64,000 nucleotides of DNA from Lepidodermella squamata (Eukaryota; Gastrotricha): contig JBLDXI010000042.1 in the NCBI GenBank assembly GCA_047495785.1, positions 3,968,001-4,032,000 on the forward strand, read 5' to 3'. A model generated the notes under the pieces. It searched no databases. It worked only from the letters and a program-made list of their open reading frames with translations, and was not told the origin of the DNA. Below are positions 11,897 through 23,505 of this stretch, piece by piece; within the stretch, counting starts at the first letter, position 1, and each line of letters starts with the position of its first letter. Both the position numbers and the translations under genes were made by a program.

Positions 11897-12815
11897 TTAC
11901 TTCGAGGCATAGCCAGTAGCAGTAGGGGTGTACGGCTGGAAGATGAGCGGGTCCAAGGGAGCTCTATTCAAGCAATTAAAAGTTATCAACCCAAAAAATA
12001 GATAGCACTAATGACTCACCTGAAACGGTTGACCTTAACGTCTGAAAATCCAGCGGCTTTCAGTTTCTCCCAAGGCTTGCGAACCAAGCTGCAATCGGAG
12101 AAAAAGGCGATCAGCGGGACGCTCATGACGTACTGAACCGATTGCATCAGCGGATTGTCAGACAAAACATGATCCCAGAAATAATAGCGACCATCCTATT
12201 AGAAAACAGTTTCAGCTGCAGAAAATTCAGTTTCAAATAATGAACTCTCAACAAACTTCCTTGAGAACGCGACGAATGTTTGAGAAAGTGGCATGAGCGT
12301 CTGAAACCGAGCAGTTGGCACATCGGGATAGAGCAACGTCGACTGAATTATCCGCAATCATTGCCGAAGTAATATCCTCAACTTTGCAAGTAAATAGAGT
12401 TAGCATGCCATTTCTTATAAAAACAAAATCGGAAAATGCTTTAAAATTAAAAAATGAACTATGAAACTCCTCACCCGGCTAAATGAGACTTGTCCCAAGC
12501 TTCGCGAAGGCGTGCATCAAAGTCTGGACAAGGATCGACACAGATGAGGTGAGTACCAGGTGGGTAGGCTTCCAAGGCTGGATAAGGGCCTGATCCGTAT
12601 TCCAAGACTGTTGGGCCCCTGGTATTCTTGCGAGACGTCAAAAATTCTCGTACTTCGGCGAGAAAAGGTTCGCTAAGCTTGCGGCATGCGCCGTGGTACA
12701 GGTAGCAAATGTTGACGATGAAGTGAAGGTGGATGAAACGGCGGATCCATTCGATGATAAACAAAGGTGGGCAGATAATTTTCACCCATAGAGGAAGATT
12801 TATCATAACTGCCAT
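11897..12815 (-). CDS. METTL7-type methyltransferase, copy 2
   Basis: Exons 12815-12475, 12413-12257, 12195-12020 and 11963-11897 give 246 aa, exactly the length of copy 1. SAM motif I reads VLEYGSGP and is followed by CVDPCPDF, then DVALSRCANCSVSD, GRYYFWDH and a terminal GYASK. The N-terminal LWVKIICPPLFIIEW is the membrane segment. The last three exons (157, 176 and 67 nt) match copy 1 in size and phase, and the first is the fused equivalent of copy 1's exons 1 and 2, so copy 1 has one extra intron. Its job is presumably membrane-bound small-molecule methylation, as in the family. Only 88 bp separate it from the convergent neprilysin stop. Confidence 0.87.
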
Positions 12816-15800
12816 TGCTCAGCTTCGTTATACTTCTACAAAATTAATGATTATGAAGTTTTGTGTCGGGGATTCAGAAACTAAAAAAAATAATGTGGAC
12901 ACGCGTTTTAGGGAGAATAACGGCGTTATGAACCAAGAGATTGGGGACCTCGTTAAGCCTGTGCAGCAAATATTTTCTATTGCGTAGTCACTCAATTTTT
13001 TTTGACGCCACGAAATGCATTTAATTTATTCGTTCGCGTGAGATATCATTGTCAGCGCTGCAAAAGTAACCTCTAGGCTTGTTCAATTTTTTTGTCAAGG
13101 ACGATGGCCGGTTGGCAGGTAAAATTCGTGTGAAAGAGCTGAAGCTAATTTTAGAAATTACAGAATAATCAAAATGATGGATAGAAAAAAGTCCAAGTGC
13201 GATAGGAGGCTCAGGGGGCGCTTCAACATTCCGAGAAGTTGATACTATTTTGCGTTGTTCACAAGAACGCGTACAAATGTCACAAACTGCGCGAAATTCA
13301 AAACCCGTTCAAGCCTCGAAGTTTAAAACGCGGTTCCATGCGGCAAAAGTGTCAAAAAAAAGAATTAGTATTTGTTAATCATTTTAATAATAATTTTGAA
13401 TTAAAAGAATTAGGTGAAAAACTTGCAAAAATCTGAATTGTTTTTTATGAAACACATCGCGATCGTTTTTTTTTATTTTTTTATACTTTGCCGTCGCCGA
13501 ACCTAGTACATTTTCTTGACGGATTTAGATTCCTTGTTTGATGTAAAAATTTCGTTGACACTCAATTTTAGCCGCAAAGTTGACAAATTCGAGTCGAAAA
13601 TGGCGTTTTGCGCTTAGGCACACTTTTCAGGAAATTTTTACACCTGCTCCAAAGAGCCCTGCCACATCTCTGACCACTAATTCTGAAACTTCAGACTGTT
13701 ATAATTTTCAATGAAAATTAGTTTCGCTCGTTTTCAATCATAGGCCGATTTAGCCCCTAACCGGCCCTCAACGACGTTGCACTCAGTCCGAAATATAATT
13801 TTTTATAATTTTTTTATTCAAAAAAAACGCTCAGCTAAACATGCTTCAAGACGCTTTCCGCTTTCCACAATCACTACTTGTTGAAGAAACGTGTGCATTA
13901 GGGCTATGAAGATTTTTATTTTCATCGTTACTGACTGCAGTAGAATTCATTGCCATGAATCCGTGTAATACAATGAGTAAACATGAAAATAGCATTAATA
14001 TGCATATTTATTACATATGACCGTTATCAATTGAAAAGTGGGGTTTGACGAAATGTTTGACATCGCGAAGTTTTGAGGCTGCTTTCAAAATTTAGATGGA
14101 ATCAAGGTAATGCTTGCACGTCAACCTAAATCGATTAGCCATTTCAGTGACACTTTGGGGTCCCACTTCTTTCGATGTGGATGGGAGCCTCTTAGAGGAC
14201 TTATTTTTTAAAATTCAGAATGCTCAAGAAAAACGAAGTAAAAGGACATCTAGGAATCCAAGAATCGTCTCTCTTCAAGTCAGCACACTTTTTGCCATTT
14301 GCTGGAAAATGCAGGAATTACGCCAAACCCCAATTCACTTGTTTCGACCGCATTGACTTTTACCACCTGATAAACAAGCCTAGAGGTTCTATCTTCCGCG
14401 CTGCCAACTAGGACCGAAAGGCGATTTTCGCACCAAAGTTGCTATTTCCTGATAATTAAAAAATTGAGGTAGTTGCGCAGCAATTATGGAAACCGATTTC
14501 ATATCAAAATAATGCAGAATTGAAGCGTAATTATAATCTTATTCAACACGGACGCATTTATCGCTGCGCACATTTTTTAAAGCCAAGACACGCGTTCACG
14601 TTTTTTCACGCGCATGTGGTGCTGTGGTGTCGAGTGATTTGGATCGCAAAAAAGTACTCGCATCAATATCGAAGCCGTATTCACACTGAGCCTACTAATA
14701 ACGAATTTTTACGCGACCGCATGTGCATCAGGTGACTAAGTATATTCGAATGGTACGAATAATTTTCTATATTCTGTAACCCGAACATGGAATTTTACGA
14801 AAATTCTTGGGCATAATTAACCCAAGTAGGATATAATGTGTAGTTATTAACAACAGTAACTATAGCCACTATATCGTTTTTAGGTGTGACTTTTTTCATC
14901 TGACCAATGTCTTATTTCATCCGACAACCAAAAATGTGACTAAAATCATCCGACATGAAAATATCGATTTTCTAGATTTTCCCGAGTTCGATTTTTCCGT
15001 AGGGACATACCCTAAAAACGTTGGCCCCTGAACCGGCAGATTTTATGGTGAAAGATTTATGGCGATCCGAGTTGTCACTTTTTTACTGTAATTTTTTGAA
15101 AATATGAAAAAGCAAGTCGGCAGTTTTTAGTCACATTTTTGGTTGTCGGATGAAATAAGACATTGGCCGGATGAAAAAAGTGTTCCCCCTTTTTAGCTAG
15201 TCAGAGGTCGCGAGTCATATTGCCCCAACTTGCAGTCTTCGAAAGCTTGCCCCAAAATGCCGAGGGGAAAAAAATAAAAATACCTATTGCGAGAAATTCA
15301 TTTTCTTAGCCCATAGCCTACATTTACAGGGAATAAAAACCGAAATGCCATAATTTGTGACATAAATTATTTCTACATGTTATAATTTTACGAGAAATCT
15401 TCAGAAATATGACGATAATTCAGGATAAAAATCGAATGCAATTCAGCGATATCTTGCGGCTTTAGGAGTTATGCTTAATACGCAGATTGACCCTATTATA
15501 GCGCATTTGGCGCATTAAACAAAATTAAACAGAAAATTGCGGCGACTTTCAAACCTCCGCTCTCGATGGGCCTCGGGCCTCAGTGTTATGTGCGCATTTT
15601 GGCCTTCGGTAATTCAAAGTTGGGAAATATTTCTTAATGCGCCAAGAGAATCGGAATACCCCGGGCGATTTTTGAGCGATCAATTAATAATATTACAGCA
15701 ATTTTGGGTGGGAAAACAGTCATACGAAATACCTTGAAAATGAAAATCTGTTTCTTGGTTTTTTCAAGCATGTGATCGCTAAAAATAATTTTAAATCTGT

Positions 15801-16923
15801 AAGGGGGCCAAGGAGGTTTCTGCCAGTGCTTTGTTACCGTAAGCATCAGAGGTTCATGCATCAAGTCCTCAAGGAAAAAAGATAAACAGGTAAATCAACA
15901 AAGGTGAGCTTGCCGAGACGGTACCATATTTGAAGTATTATCGCACCTGGATGGGGTGGCCGAAATTAGGGCACGGCTCCCTAATTACCTAGGAGTCTAG
16001 GTGACAAAATTAGTCATAAATCAAGGACAAGTAAAATCAAGTGAGTACCAAGCAAAATCGTCTGGACTAGCGGAAACCAGCATTCGATAGCCCGAGAACT
16101 CCTCTATAATTTTACTTTTTAAAATTCACATGGCTGAAAAAGTAGGAAGATCCCGAAAAGTGGCCGAATTTAGGGCGCAATGCTCTAAATGAGACAAGAA
16201 GGAAGTTGAAATGTTCTTCTAACCTCTCAGCCCAATGCAGGAAAATGTTAAACTAGCTTAGCTCGAAAAGCTCGTGGCGCAAATATCGATCAGGAGAGAG
16301 AAACGACGAAATTAGGACACTGGAACCTCAATTGAAGTTTGTTGCAAATATGTGGGAGCAATTTCTAGAATATTGGAATTCATCTTTATTTTTTATTCAT
16401 TTACAGTATGCCGGCGTGACTTTTCGGCTTCGCCATTTCCTAGCCTAAATTTCTCCATATTTCTTGTCTGTTTTCAGCATCAGGAATTTTTTTTTCGGAT
16501 CCGCCCATCCCTATTCCATACCAAAAAGAAGACGAAATAACAAGAACTCCGCTTTTTATTTCAAATAATACAATTCCTCAATTATTAGCAATGATAGGAA
16601 CCTGTTTCGTTTCATTTTCGTATGAGAGGCGGTGAAATTACAGTATTACGTGCTTTATCGATTACCCGAAACCGCGCAAATTTTAAGACACAAAAGAGAA
16701 ACCTGCAACAACCAATGCTCACGATAAAGCGCATCTTTCATCAGAATAAAATGTTGGAAATATTAATAAGAATAATACCATTCGAAATTAGTGGTAGATT
16801 TTTATAGAAGGAGAAAAAGAGGAAAGAAAAAAGTAGAACCTGAAATCGCGATGATATACAATAGCGAGAGAAATAATTGATATTTTTTCAAGCAAAACAA
16901 CAAAATAATATTATTTAAATTCG
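12816..16923. other. Four-kilobase gene-free region
   Basis: I recognise no gene on either strand. The content is AT-rich with short unsupported open frames. A transposon-like inverted-repeat element sits at 14884-15189. Between about 15950 and 16320 the phrase gaaattaggRCAC recurs loosely (15960, 16165, 16309), which may be a worn dispersed repeat. Confidence 0.5.
14884..15189. mobile_element. MITE with about 60-bp terminal inverted repeats
   Basis: The left end gtgacttttttcatctgacc and the right end reverse-complement to each other over about 60 bp with few differences, sharing atgtcttatttcatccgaca and then accaaaaatgtgactaaaa. The element is flanked on both sides by tttttag (14877-14883 and 15190-15196), a likely 7-bp target duplication. 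It is 306 bp long with no coding capacity, typical of a non-autonomous DNA transposon. The outermost bases of the two arms differ (gtgtgac against gggggaacac). Confidence 0.85.
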
Positions 16924-18646
16924 TCAAAACATAGGCTCGTCGGCACTTGTGGTGAAACAGGTCCATTTGGCCTCAACGGGAGCAGCAGGTTGAAAGAGTC
17001 CGTCGTCTTCGCTATTAACGAACACCTTGTTGCACGATGAAATGAGCCAGATTTGCTTCTTTGGCTCTGAAGCCGAGGATGTCGATCGACTGCCACGATT
17101 TACCAGCCAACGGTCGTAATCATTTACAGGCGGGAAGACAATGTTGTCCTTTTCGGTGATTTTCGCCTCAGGTTCCGGTTCCGGTTCATTTTTCGTAGTC
17201 GAGCTCGACTTTAGCCAGTAGTCGAAGTCAAGAGGGCGAGAAAACTCGGCGAATTCCGGTTGTTTCGGGGGCTGTAGCAATTGCGCTGAACAATTTGGCT
17301 CGCAAACACATTCCGACATGGTACAACAAGGGTCAGAAGCTCGGCAGATCACTTTTAACCAGGAGGAGTTGTTTGATCGAATCGTTCGAACAGAAGCTTG
17401 CGTTCGGGGGGTCGACGAATAACTGCTTGCAGGAGACATAGGTCGATTTTCGGTTATCATGGAAGCTGAACAAATTGCTAGCTCTTCAATATCAGGCACC
17501 AAATCGCAGGATCGCACGCTGCTAGAACGTTCGAACCGAGAAGCAGCCATGATAAAATCGGATGAGTCACTTTCACTAGTTCGCGGCGATGAGCGCTTCG
17601 GTTTAGCCAGCCAGTAATTGGCATCGCTACTCAACGCGGAGAAGAAGTTGAATACGTGCGATTCGTTTGAATTCGGCATTTCACCAGGGTTTAATTTAGC
17701 GCCATTGCCGCCGTAAAATTCGGCTTGATCAGCTGTGCTCGTGGCAGTGGAGGAAACCAGCCACTTCGTAAGCAGCTCATTGCTTGAATCTTGATCGCTC
17801 TCAATCACGTGATACTCCTCCTCTTTGTAGTGGGTATTACTCCCCTTTTTAAACAGCCACTTATCAGTATCAACTACCAGCGGTTTGTTCGGCTCAGATG
17901 TTTCCATTGATTGCGCTACTTTGCTGTCAATCGAACGTAGCGCTGATGGCAAACCGGCGACAAACACAGAACAATTTGTGGCGTCGGCAGAGCACAGCGA
18001 TCCCATAGCAAGTCCTAGAACGAATTCAGCATCGCTGTTTCGCATGATTGCTGGGATAGATACAGCGGCGATCGCAAATATTTTGCCCGACGTGGGCGCT
18101 ACAACTGACAGCGCTGAAGTTAAAGTTTTCACGTGTATCGGATCAACAGTCAACAGCATACGGCGCTGCTTTGCATTCAGGCATGTGGTAACGACTTGGT
18201 CGATAGCCTCGGGTGAAGATAACTTCCCGCTTGATCGCAAGTCAATAGTGTGAATCGGGTCGGAGCAATAACGCTGAATGATTAGGCTAGGTAGATTGGA
18301 TTGGAACCCAGCAAGCCCATCTTCAACATATTCGTCGAAGCCGTAGCTATTGTCAATGATGCTGTCGAGTCGAACAACCACCAGCTCGTTAGAATTGATC
18401 ATGTTTGGAAGGTAAAAGGTAAACAATCCTAATCTAGCGTATAATTACCACCTAAGCAACAATAAAAAATAAAAAATAAATAACAGCTTCCAAGCTGAAT
18501 GAATTAAAGTACTACCCGAAACTAATGTCATCCTCAAATGATGCCAGGGGTAGGAGTTTTTCAATTTTATGACTTTCTTTCTCCGTGGGCCTGTAAACTT
18601 TCGTTGCTGAGTCGTGAGTCGAGCATTCGAAAACAATAAATTCCAT
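16924..18646 (-). CDS. NCOA4: NCOA4-like ferritinophagy receptor
   Basis: Exons 18646-18516 and 18433-16924 give 546 aa. The protein carries repeated Trp-Leu motifs (KWLFKKG, KWLVSS, YWLAKP, SWLKVI, YWLKSS, RWLVNR), the hallmark of NCOA4. It also has the cysteine motif CRASDPCCTMSECVCEPNC, with cysteines at about 407, 413, 419 and 425, spaced six apart like the iron or Fe-S binding cysteines of human NCOA4. NCOA4 delivers ferritin to autophagosomes for iron release; the cysteine element senses iron. The first 200 residues do not look like the N-terminal coiled coil of vertebrate NCOA4. Human-type ferritin-binding details cannot be judged. Exon 1 and the ATG are inferred from frame and splice sites. 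It faces away from BRF1. Confidence 0.8.
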
Positions 18647-19552
18647 GGTGTTTAATACGGGCAATAGGTGAGATGACGCCAATGTCAAGAAGTCGGAAAT
18701 TGCTTTTAAATTCCGCCAATAGTGTTGATCTAACACGCGTGTCACACCTCCATCAATCAGCAATCAGCAAGCTAAATATGTCGAAAAAATCATCTAAAGC
18801 TATTTATGTTATTCCATACTCTAAAATACTAGCAAAGATCAAGTGGTGCGTGGGCGTATAAATCGCCATTAAACAACTGGGTTACGTAAATTGTTATGTG
18901 GCAGTGAGCTGTGATCAGGCGTATGAGTTGAAAGTGAGAACATTTTGAAGGTCATAGTCTCCATTCGAACTTGCAATAGCACCTAGAGAGAAGATAAGAG
19001 ATAAAGCCACACGAGAACGTTTGGCAGAATCCTCTTGCTAGATACCAGATACCAGATGAACCTTTGCTCTCATTTCGACCAGCTCTGATGTTGAGAACCC
19101 GCGTTTTCGATGCCGCCAACGCGTCCTACTCGTGGCTGTTACCCTTTTAATTTGCTAATTATTACTGATCGGGGTAGTATTTTGATAAAGATGAAAAATA
19201 AAACCATAATTGATAATCGAATATTATAATTGTTGTGAAAATTTAATGGAATTTTCTCTTTGCTACGCAACAGCGGCATTTGGCCGCGTTGAAGTTGGCA
19301 TGCTGATGTAATCTACTACTTAGCTAGTCTAAGGTTTGAAGCCTCTGAGTAATCCTCTGAGCAATGCTTTATTCGTTACTCTGTAGTCCTTCAGCTTATA
19401 ATTAGTTGTTGATTTGTGTACAAACGTGACTCAAGGGTACATTGAAGCCTCTCAATTGAAATTAATCGTAACTTTGCGCATAGCCACAAACCGCAAACTT
19501 GTTGCTTTTATTTTTAGATTACTTAACAGCGATTTGATCACAATTTTGGATA
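18647..19552. promoter_or_regulatory. Divergent spacer NCOA4-like / BRF1
   Basis: About 0.9 kb between two divergent starts; promoters of both genes should lie here. A tattttta-g tract (around 19509-19519) just upstream of the BRF1 ATG resembles a splice acceptor and could mark a 5' UTR intron or trans-splice site. I see nothing else specific. Confidence 0.4.
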
Positions 19553-21541
19553 ATGCCCAGTGTTTGTAAGCACTGCGGTTCTTCTGAGCTCGACAAAGAT
19601 CCTGCTAGATGCGATGTAGTATGTACTCGTTGTGGTGCTGTTCTTGAGGAAGGAGCTATCGTGTCGGAAGTGCAATTTGAGGAGGGAGATGGAGCCGGTC
19701 GTGTTATCGGTCAATTTGTTTCATCGGATGGTACAAATTCAACTCATCTTCAGGGCTTTGGTGGTATGTATTTCGGCGAGTCGCGAACGGCAACTCTTCA
19801 AAACGGAAAGCGCCACATCGAAGAGCTGGCTTCACGCCTCCATTTGAGCAATCACTTTGTCGAAATTGCCTACAATTTCTACAAGTTGGCCGTTGTAAGA
19901 CGTTTAACGCGCGGTCATCGTCTAACTCATATCGTGGCAGCTTGCCTTTACTTGGCCTGTCGTTTAGAGAGTACTCAGCACATGCTACTTGACTTCAGTG
20001 ATGCATTGCAGGCAGACGTGTATGCTTTGGGTCACGCTTATCTTTACCTCACAAACCGTCTCGCCATCAATCCACCTGCAATGGATCCATGCATTTATGT
20101 CTCCCGTTTTGCGCATCGCCTGGAACTCGGCGATAAGACTCATGAAGTGTCTTTGACCGCACTTCGTTTAGTTTCTAGAATGAAAAAGGACTGGATGCAT
20201 ACTGGCCGACGGCCTTCTGGCTTATGTGGCGCTGCGCTATTAATAGCAGCCCGCATTCACGGCTTCAATCGTGGCGTTGAAGACGTTATTCGCGTAGTGA
20301 AAGTTTGCCAACAAACTGTGATGAAGCGATTGCTGGAATTCGCTAACACGGAATCTTCCAATCTTACTGTCGAAGAATTCAATCGCGTCGATTTAGAGCA
20401 AGAAGAAGATCCGCCAGCCTATGCAAAAAGTAAAGCGGAAGCTGAGCAACCTCCTCCGCCACCTAGTCTTGTAGACCTCGCCAAATATGAAGCAGACTTG
20501 GTCGCTGTCCATCGTGAAATCGAAAGAGTCCTTAGCGAGACCGAAGTGAAGCGACGTCGATTTATGTACCGGAAATTTGGCCTGAAAGAGGAAACTGACT
20601 TCGAAAAAGTAATCGACGAGTGCGGTCAGGTGCTTGAATCCGGCGCTTCAACTTCGAAAGATGACGAGGAAATTGATTTGGACGAAACAGTTGCAATGCT
20701 AGAGAACGATATTGATGAAATAATGAAACAAGAAGGCGGTGCTTACAAGCTCAGGCCAACTCTGCAATCCCTCGGCTTAGCTCCGGATGAGACGGCTAAG
20801 GAAAAAGAGGATCAATCAAAATCTGCTGAAAATGTGCCGTCAACCAGTGCTGAGAAATCGGTTAAAAAGGCCGAGGAAAGCGAAGATGAAGAAAAAGAAG
20901 CATTGCCCGAAAATTGCGAATTAGATACTGCGGATTTAGACGACGGCGAGCTGGACGGTTATTTGTTAAAACCTGCTGAAGTTAAAGTTCGTACAATTTT
21001 GTGGACGAAATTGAATTCGGAATATTTGAAAGAACTGGCAGAGAAGGTGGCGAAGCAACGCGAGGAAGAAGCGGAACGGGCGAAAAATCCGCAAGAACAC
21101 GATGCAAAAGCAAAAGCTGCGGCGAAAAAGCGCCGGTCGCGTAAAATTCAACCGCAAGCAACGCCTGGTCAAGCTATTGAAGTTCTAGTTCAACGTAAAA
21201 AACTCAGTTCGAAAATCGATTACGAAAAACTGAAGAGTTTAATGCCGGGTGGGTCTAATCTCGTCACGCCTTCGACCCCGATCGCAGCTTCTGAAGAAAC
21301 TAGCCGAAAGCGGGCTGGAATTTCATCTCCTGAGCTAACTCCAGCTGAAAAATCGGCCCGCTTAGTGGCGAATTCAGTGCTTGCCTCGCGATTCGGTGCT
21401 CAAAGTGACGAAGAAGATGAGGAAGAGCTGGACGAAGATGACGAGGAGGGACCGGATCGAAACGCTGGGTTGAGTGCTCGTGATATGTTGGCTCAATTCA
21501 GCGGCGGTTCGTACGCGGCCGGGGACGACTACGACTCCTGA
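19553..21541 (+). CDS. BRF1: TFIIIB subunit BRF1, single exon
   Basis: 662 aa, uninterrupted. It starts with a TFIIB-type zinc ribbon (cysteines 5, 8, 24 and 27), then two cyclin-like folds (about 90-280, including HIVAACLYLACR and GLCGAALLIAARIHGF). A Pro-rich linker and acidic segments follow, then the BRF1 homology block (about 460-510, DLDDGELDGYL...ILWTKLNSEYL), which contacts TBP in the family. BRF1 recruits RNA polymerase III to tRNA and 5S genes in the nucleus. The C-terminus is basic and then strongly acidic. The lack of introns is unusual among neighbours but all domains are intact. The next gene starts 154 bp downstream on the same strand. Confidence 0.95.
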   Translation: MPSVCKHCGSSELDKDPARCDVVCTRCGAVLEEGAIVSEVQFEEGDGAGRVIGQFVSSDGTNSTHLQGFGGMYFGESRTATLQNGKRHIEELASRLHLSNHFVEIAYNFYKLAVVRRLTRGHRLTHIVAACLYLACRLESTQHMLLDFSDALQADVYALGHAYLYLTNRLAINPPAMDPCIYVSRFAHRLELGDKTHEVSLTALRLVSRMKKDWMHTGRRPSGLCGAALLIAARIHGFNRGVEDVIRVVKVCQQTVMKRLLEFANTESSNLTVEEFNRVDLEQEEDPPAYAKSKAEAEQPPPPPSLVDLAKYEADLVAVHREIERVLSETEVKRRRFMYRKFGLKEETDFEKVIDECGQVLESGASTSKDDEEIDLDETVAMLENDIDEIMKQEGGAYKLRPTLQSLGLAPDETAKEKEDQSKSAENVPSTSAEKSVKKAEESEDEEKEALPENCELDTADLDDGELDGYLLKPAEVKVRTILWTKLNSEYLKELAEKVAKQREEEAERAKNPQEHDAKAKAAAKKRRSRKIQPQATPGQAIEVLVQRKKLSSKIDYEKLKSLMPGGSNLVTPSTPIAASEETSRKRAGISSPELTPAEKSARLVANSVLASRFGAQSDEEDEEELDEDDEEGPDRNAGLSARDMLAQFSGGSYAAGDDYDS

Positions 21542-21670
21542 AGAAATACGTTGTTAAAGCTTCAAAAAGCATCTCAAAAATGCCACAAGTGCTTTTTCTA
21601 TAGCCATAAATATTTGCTTAAAAAATGATTCTGAGAAACATAAATTCACGAATTTTATAACAATTCTGAT

Positions 21671-21679
21671 TTTTTTTAG
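21671..21679 (+). promoter_or_regulatory. Possible trans-splice acceptor before downstream gene
   Basis: A tttttttag tract ends 16 nt before the ATG at 21696 and 138 nt after the BRF1 stop. In nematode operons downstream genes carry such an acceptor. It could also be an ordinary 5' UTR splice site. Confidence 0.35.
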
Positions 21680-21695
21680 ATTTTTTTGTATTAAA

Positions 21696-22780
21696 ATGTC
21701 TAAGATGGGCCGTCGACCTGATTCAGCATCCCGCACGCCTTATGCGACCCATCCTTCTTATGATGATGATTACGAGCCGTACAATGAAACTGCGCCTCGA
21801 CGTATAAAATCAGCGGCTGAAAGTAATTATATCCGGAATCGCGGAACGATGAATTTTTACCTCGACCATTCCTTGAATGACGGCTACGAAACGCATCGCC
21901 CGGCGCCGAAAGCGCGGACAGATCTTGCGATGAATATTTTGAATCGGAGTATAAACGGGTCTGTTGGTGCTGTTTTAGGCAAATCGCAGGATTCCGAGGA
22001 CGATTATTACGAGTCTCAGCCGCAGCAACGCGTCAAAGGCGCGGCAGTTGAAATTGCAGCGAAAAGTCGAGGAGTGATGGGTGAGAATTTCTCAAAAAAT
22101 TCAAATCATTTTTTTCAATAAACAAAATATTTTTTGAAATCGAAATTAATTTTAGCATATTTTGCATCTTTCCTCGGGAAATTTGAAATTTACCGCATAA
22201 ATTATGGAAAATCCTGATTTTAAATAATTCGCTAATTTTCAATTTTTCCTATTCGATTTTCAATTCTCAAGTAAAATCGAAAATTTATGATTGTTCAGAT
22301 GACGTCATTGGAAATGGAGCCGCATTTTGGCCGTCACAGCCGCCTAATTCGAGAACATCCGCGCCAAGAATTAAGCAAGCGGCTTTAGATACGGCAACTA
22401 TGAGTCGTGGTGGAGCTATGGGCATGTTGTTTCATAATTACGGGAAAATGGAACTTGATCCGAAGCCCGCGCCTCGTGTCAAACCTCAAGCTGAAGAAAT
22501 TGCACACAAATCAACCGGAAATATAGGCAGATTATTGTAAGTTTTCAGAGAATTTTACAAATAATTAATCAATTAATTTATTATAATTATTTTCAGCCAA
22601 GGAAATTTAACACCCCCTGCTCAGCCGCAGCCTCGAATTCGAGCAGCCGGCGAGGAAGCATTCCGTAAAAGCCAAGGTGCCATGCAACACTTGATGAGAA
22701 ACGCTGGTTATACCCCGAAAGGCTACAGCTATTACAATCAAAATGGCAGCGCATCTGGACGATCTTCATCAATGGCCTGA
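21696..22780 (+). CDS. Six-repeat basic protein, unknown function
   Basis: Exons 21696-22080, 22299-22536 and 22597-22780; about 268 aa. I do not recognise the family. It is built from six degenerate copies of a roughly 25-residue motif: basic R-[IV]-[KR]-x-x-[AG]-x-[ED], then [KRM]-[SN]-x-G-x-[MI]-x-x-[LY]. Clear copies start at PRIKQAALDT, PRVKPQAEEI, PRIRAAGEEA and QRVKGAAVEI; the first two (RRIKSAAESN and PKARTDLAMN) are more divergent. One copy spans each intron, supporting the joins. No signal peptide or membrane span is visible. It is disorder-prone, Tyr/Asp-rich at the start and Ser-rich at the end. It lies 154 bp downstream of BRF1, so co-transcription is possible. Confidence 0.75.
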
Positions 22781-23505
22781 GAAAATCCTGATTTTTTTTT
22801 AATAATTTTTGTATTGTCATTGGACAATTAAATGTTGATTGTTTTAGCCATTTTTTAATAATAATAATAATCCGAATGATCTCAAATTTTGAATTGATTA
22901 TAAAATTATACCGATTCGATCGCTTTTCTGTGATACTTTTTCTGCGTGGAATACATAGTGATAAATATTCTCATTTTTTTAGCTCTATTCTTGATTTCTC
23001 ACCTAATTTCCGTAATATTCTTTGACACCAAGAGTGTTATAATTTTTATATTAAACGTGTTTTATATATGAAATGTTTTTGAATAAAATAACGAAATATG
23101 TGAGCAAAAGAGTGACTCAAACCTAATCATTGGATTTTCAAATTTTATTTAAGATATTTTTCTACCTGGAGAGATATCAGGTTTTACTGTACCTGACAAA
23201 ATTGTACCTCTCCCCGGTAATACTTAATATGCTTTTGAATTTCAGGCAGGATTGCGTTTTCAAGGCAAAGAACGTTTCTTTTCGACAGCTGCGTCATGTT
23301 GCAACGGATGGTGTCCATCGAAAGGCACGTGCTGATGACTCTGGACGGAAACTGAGGAAGAAGAGATTAAGTGAAAGCAGCGTTAATGAATCTGAAAAGT
23401 TCCCTGTGATAGAATGTTCTGACGTTTTATTTCCTAAAAAAACTAGGTATTTCTTATTTCAGAAATAAACCCTAGACTAATTTGCTGTTTTATTACTTTA
23501 TTTAA
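22781..23505. other. Intergenic, possible exon remnant
   Basis: The first part looks like the 3' flank of the repeat protein. An open stretch at about 23246-23450 on the plus strand is Lys/Arg-rich and preceded by ttgaatttcag, so it could be an isolated exon, but I cannot connect it to a gene. Confidence 0.3.
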
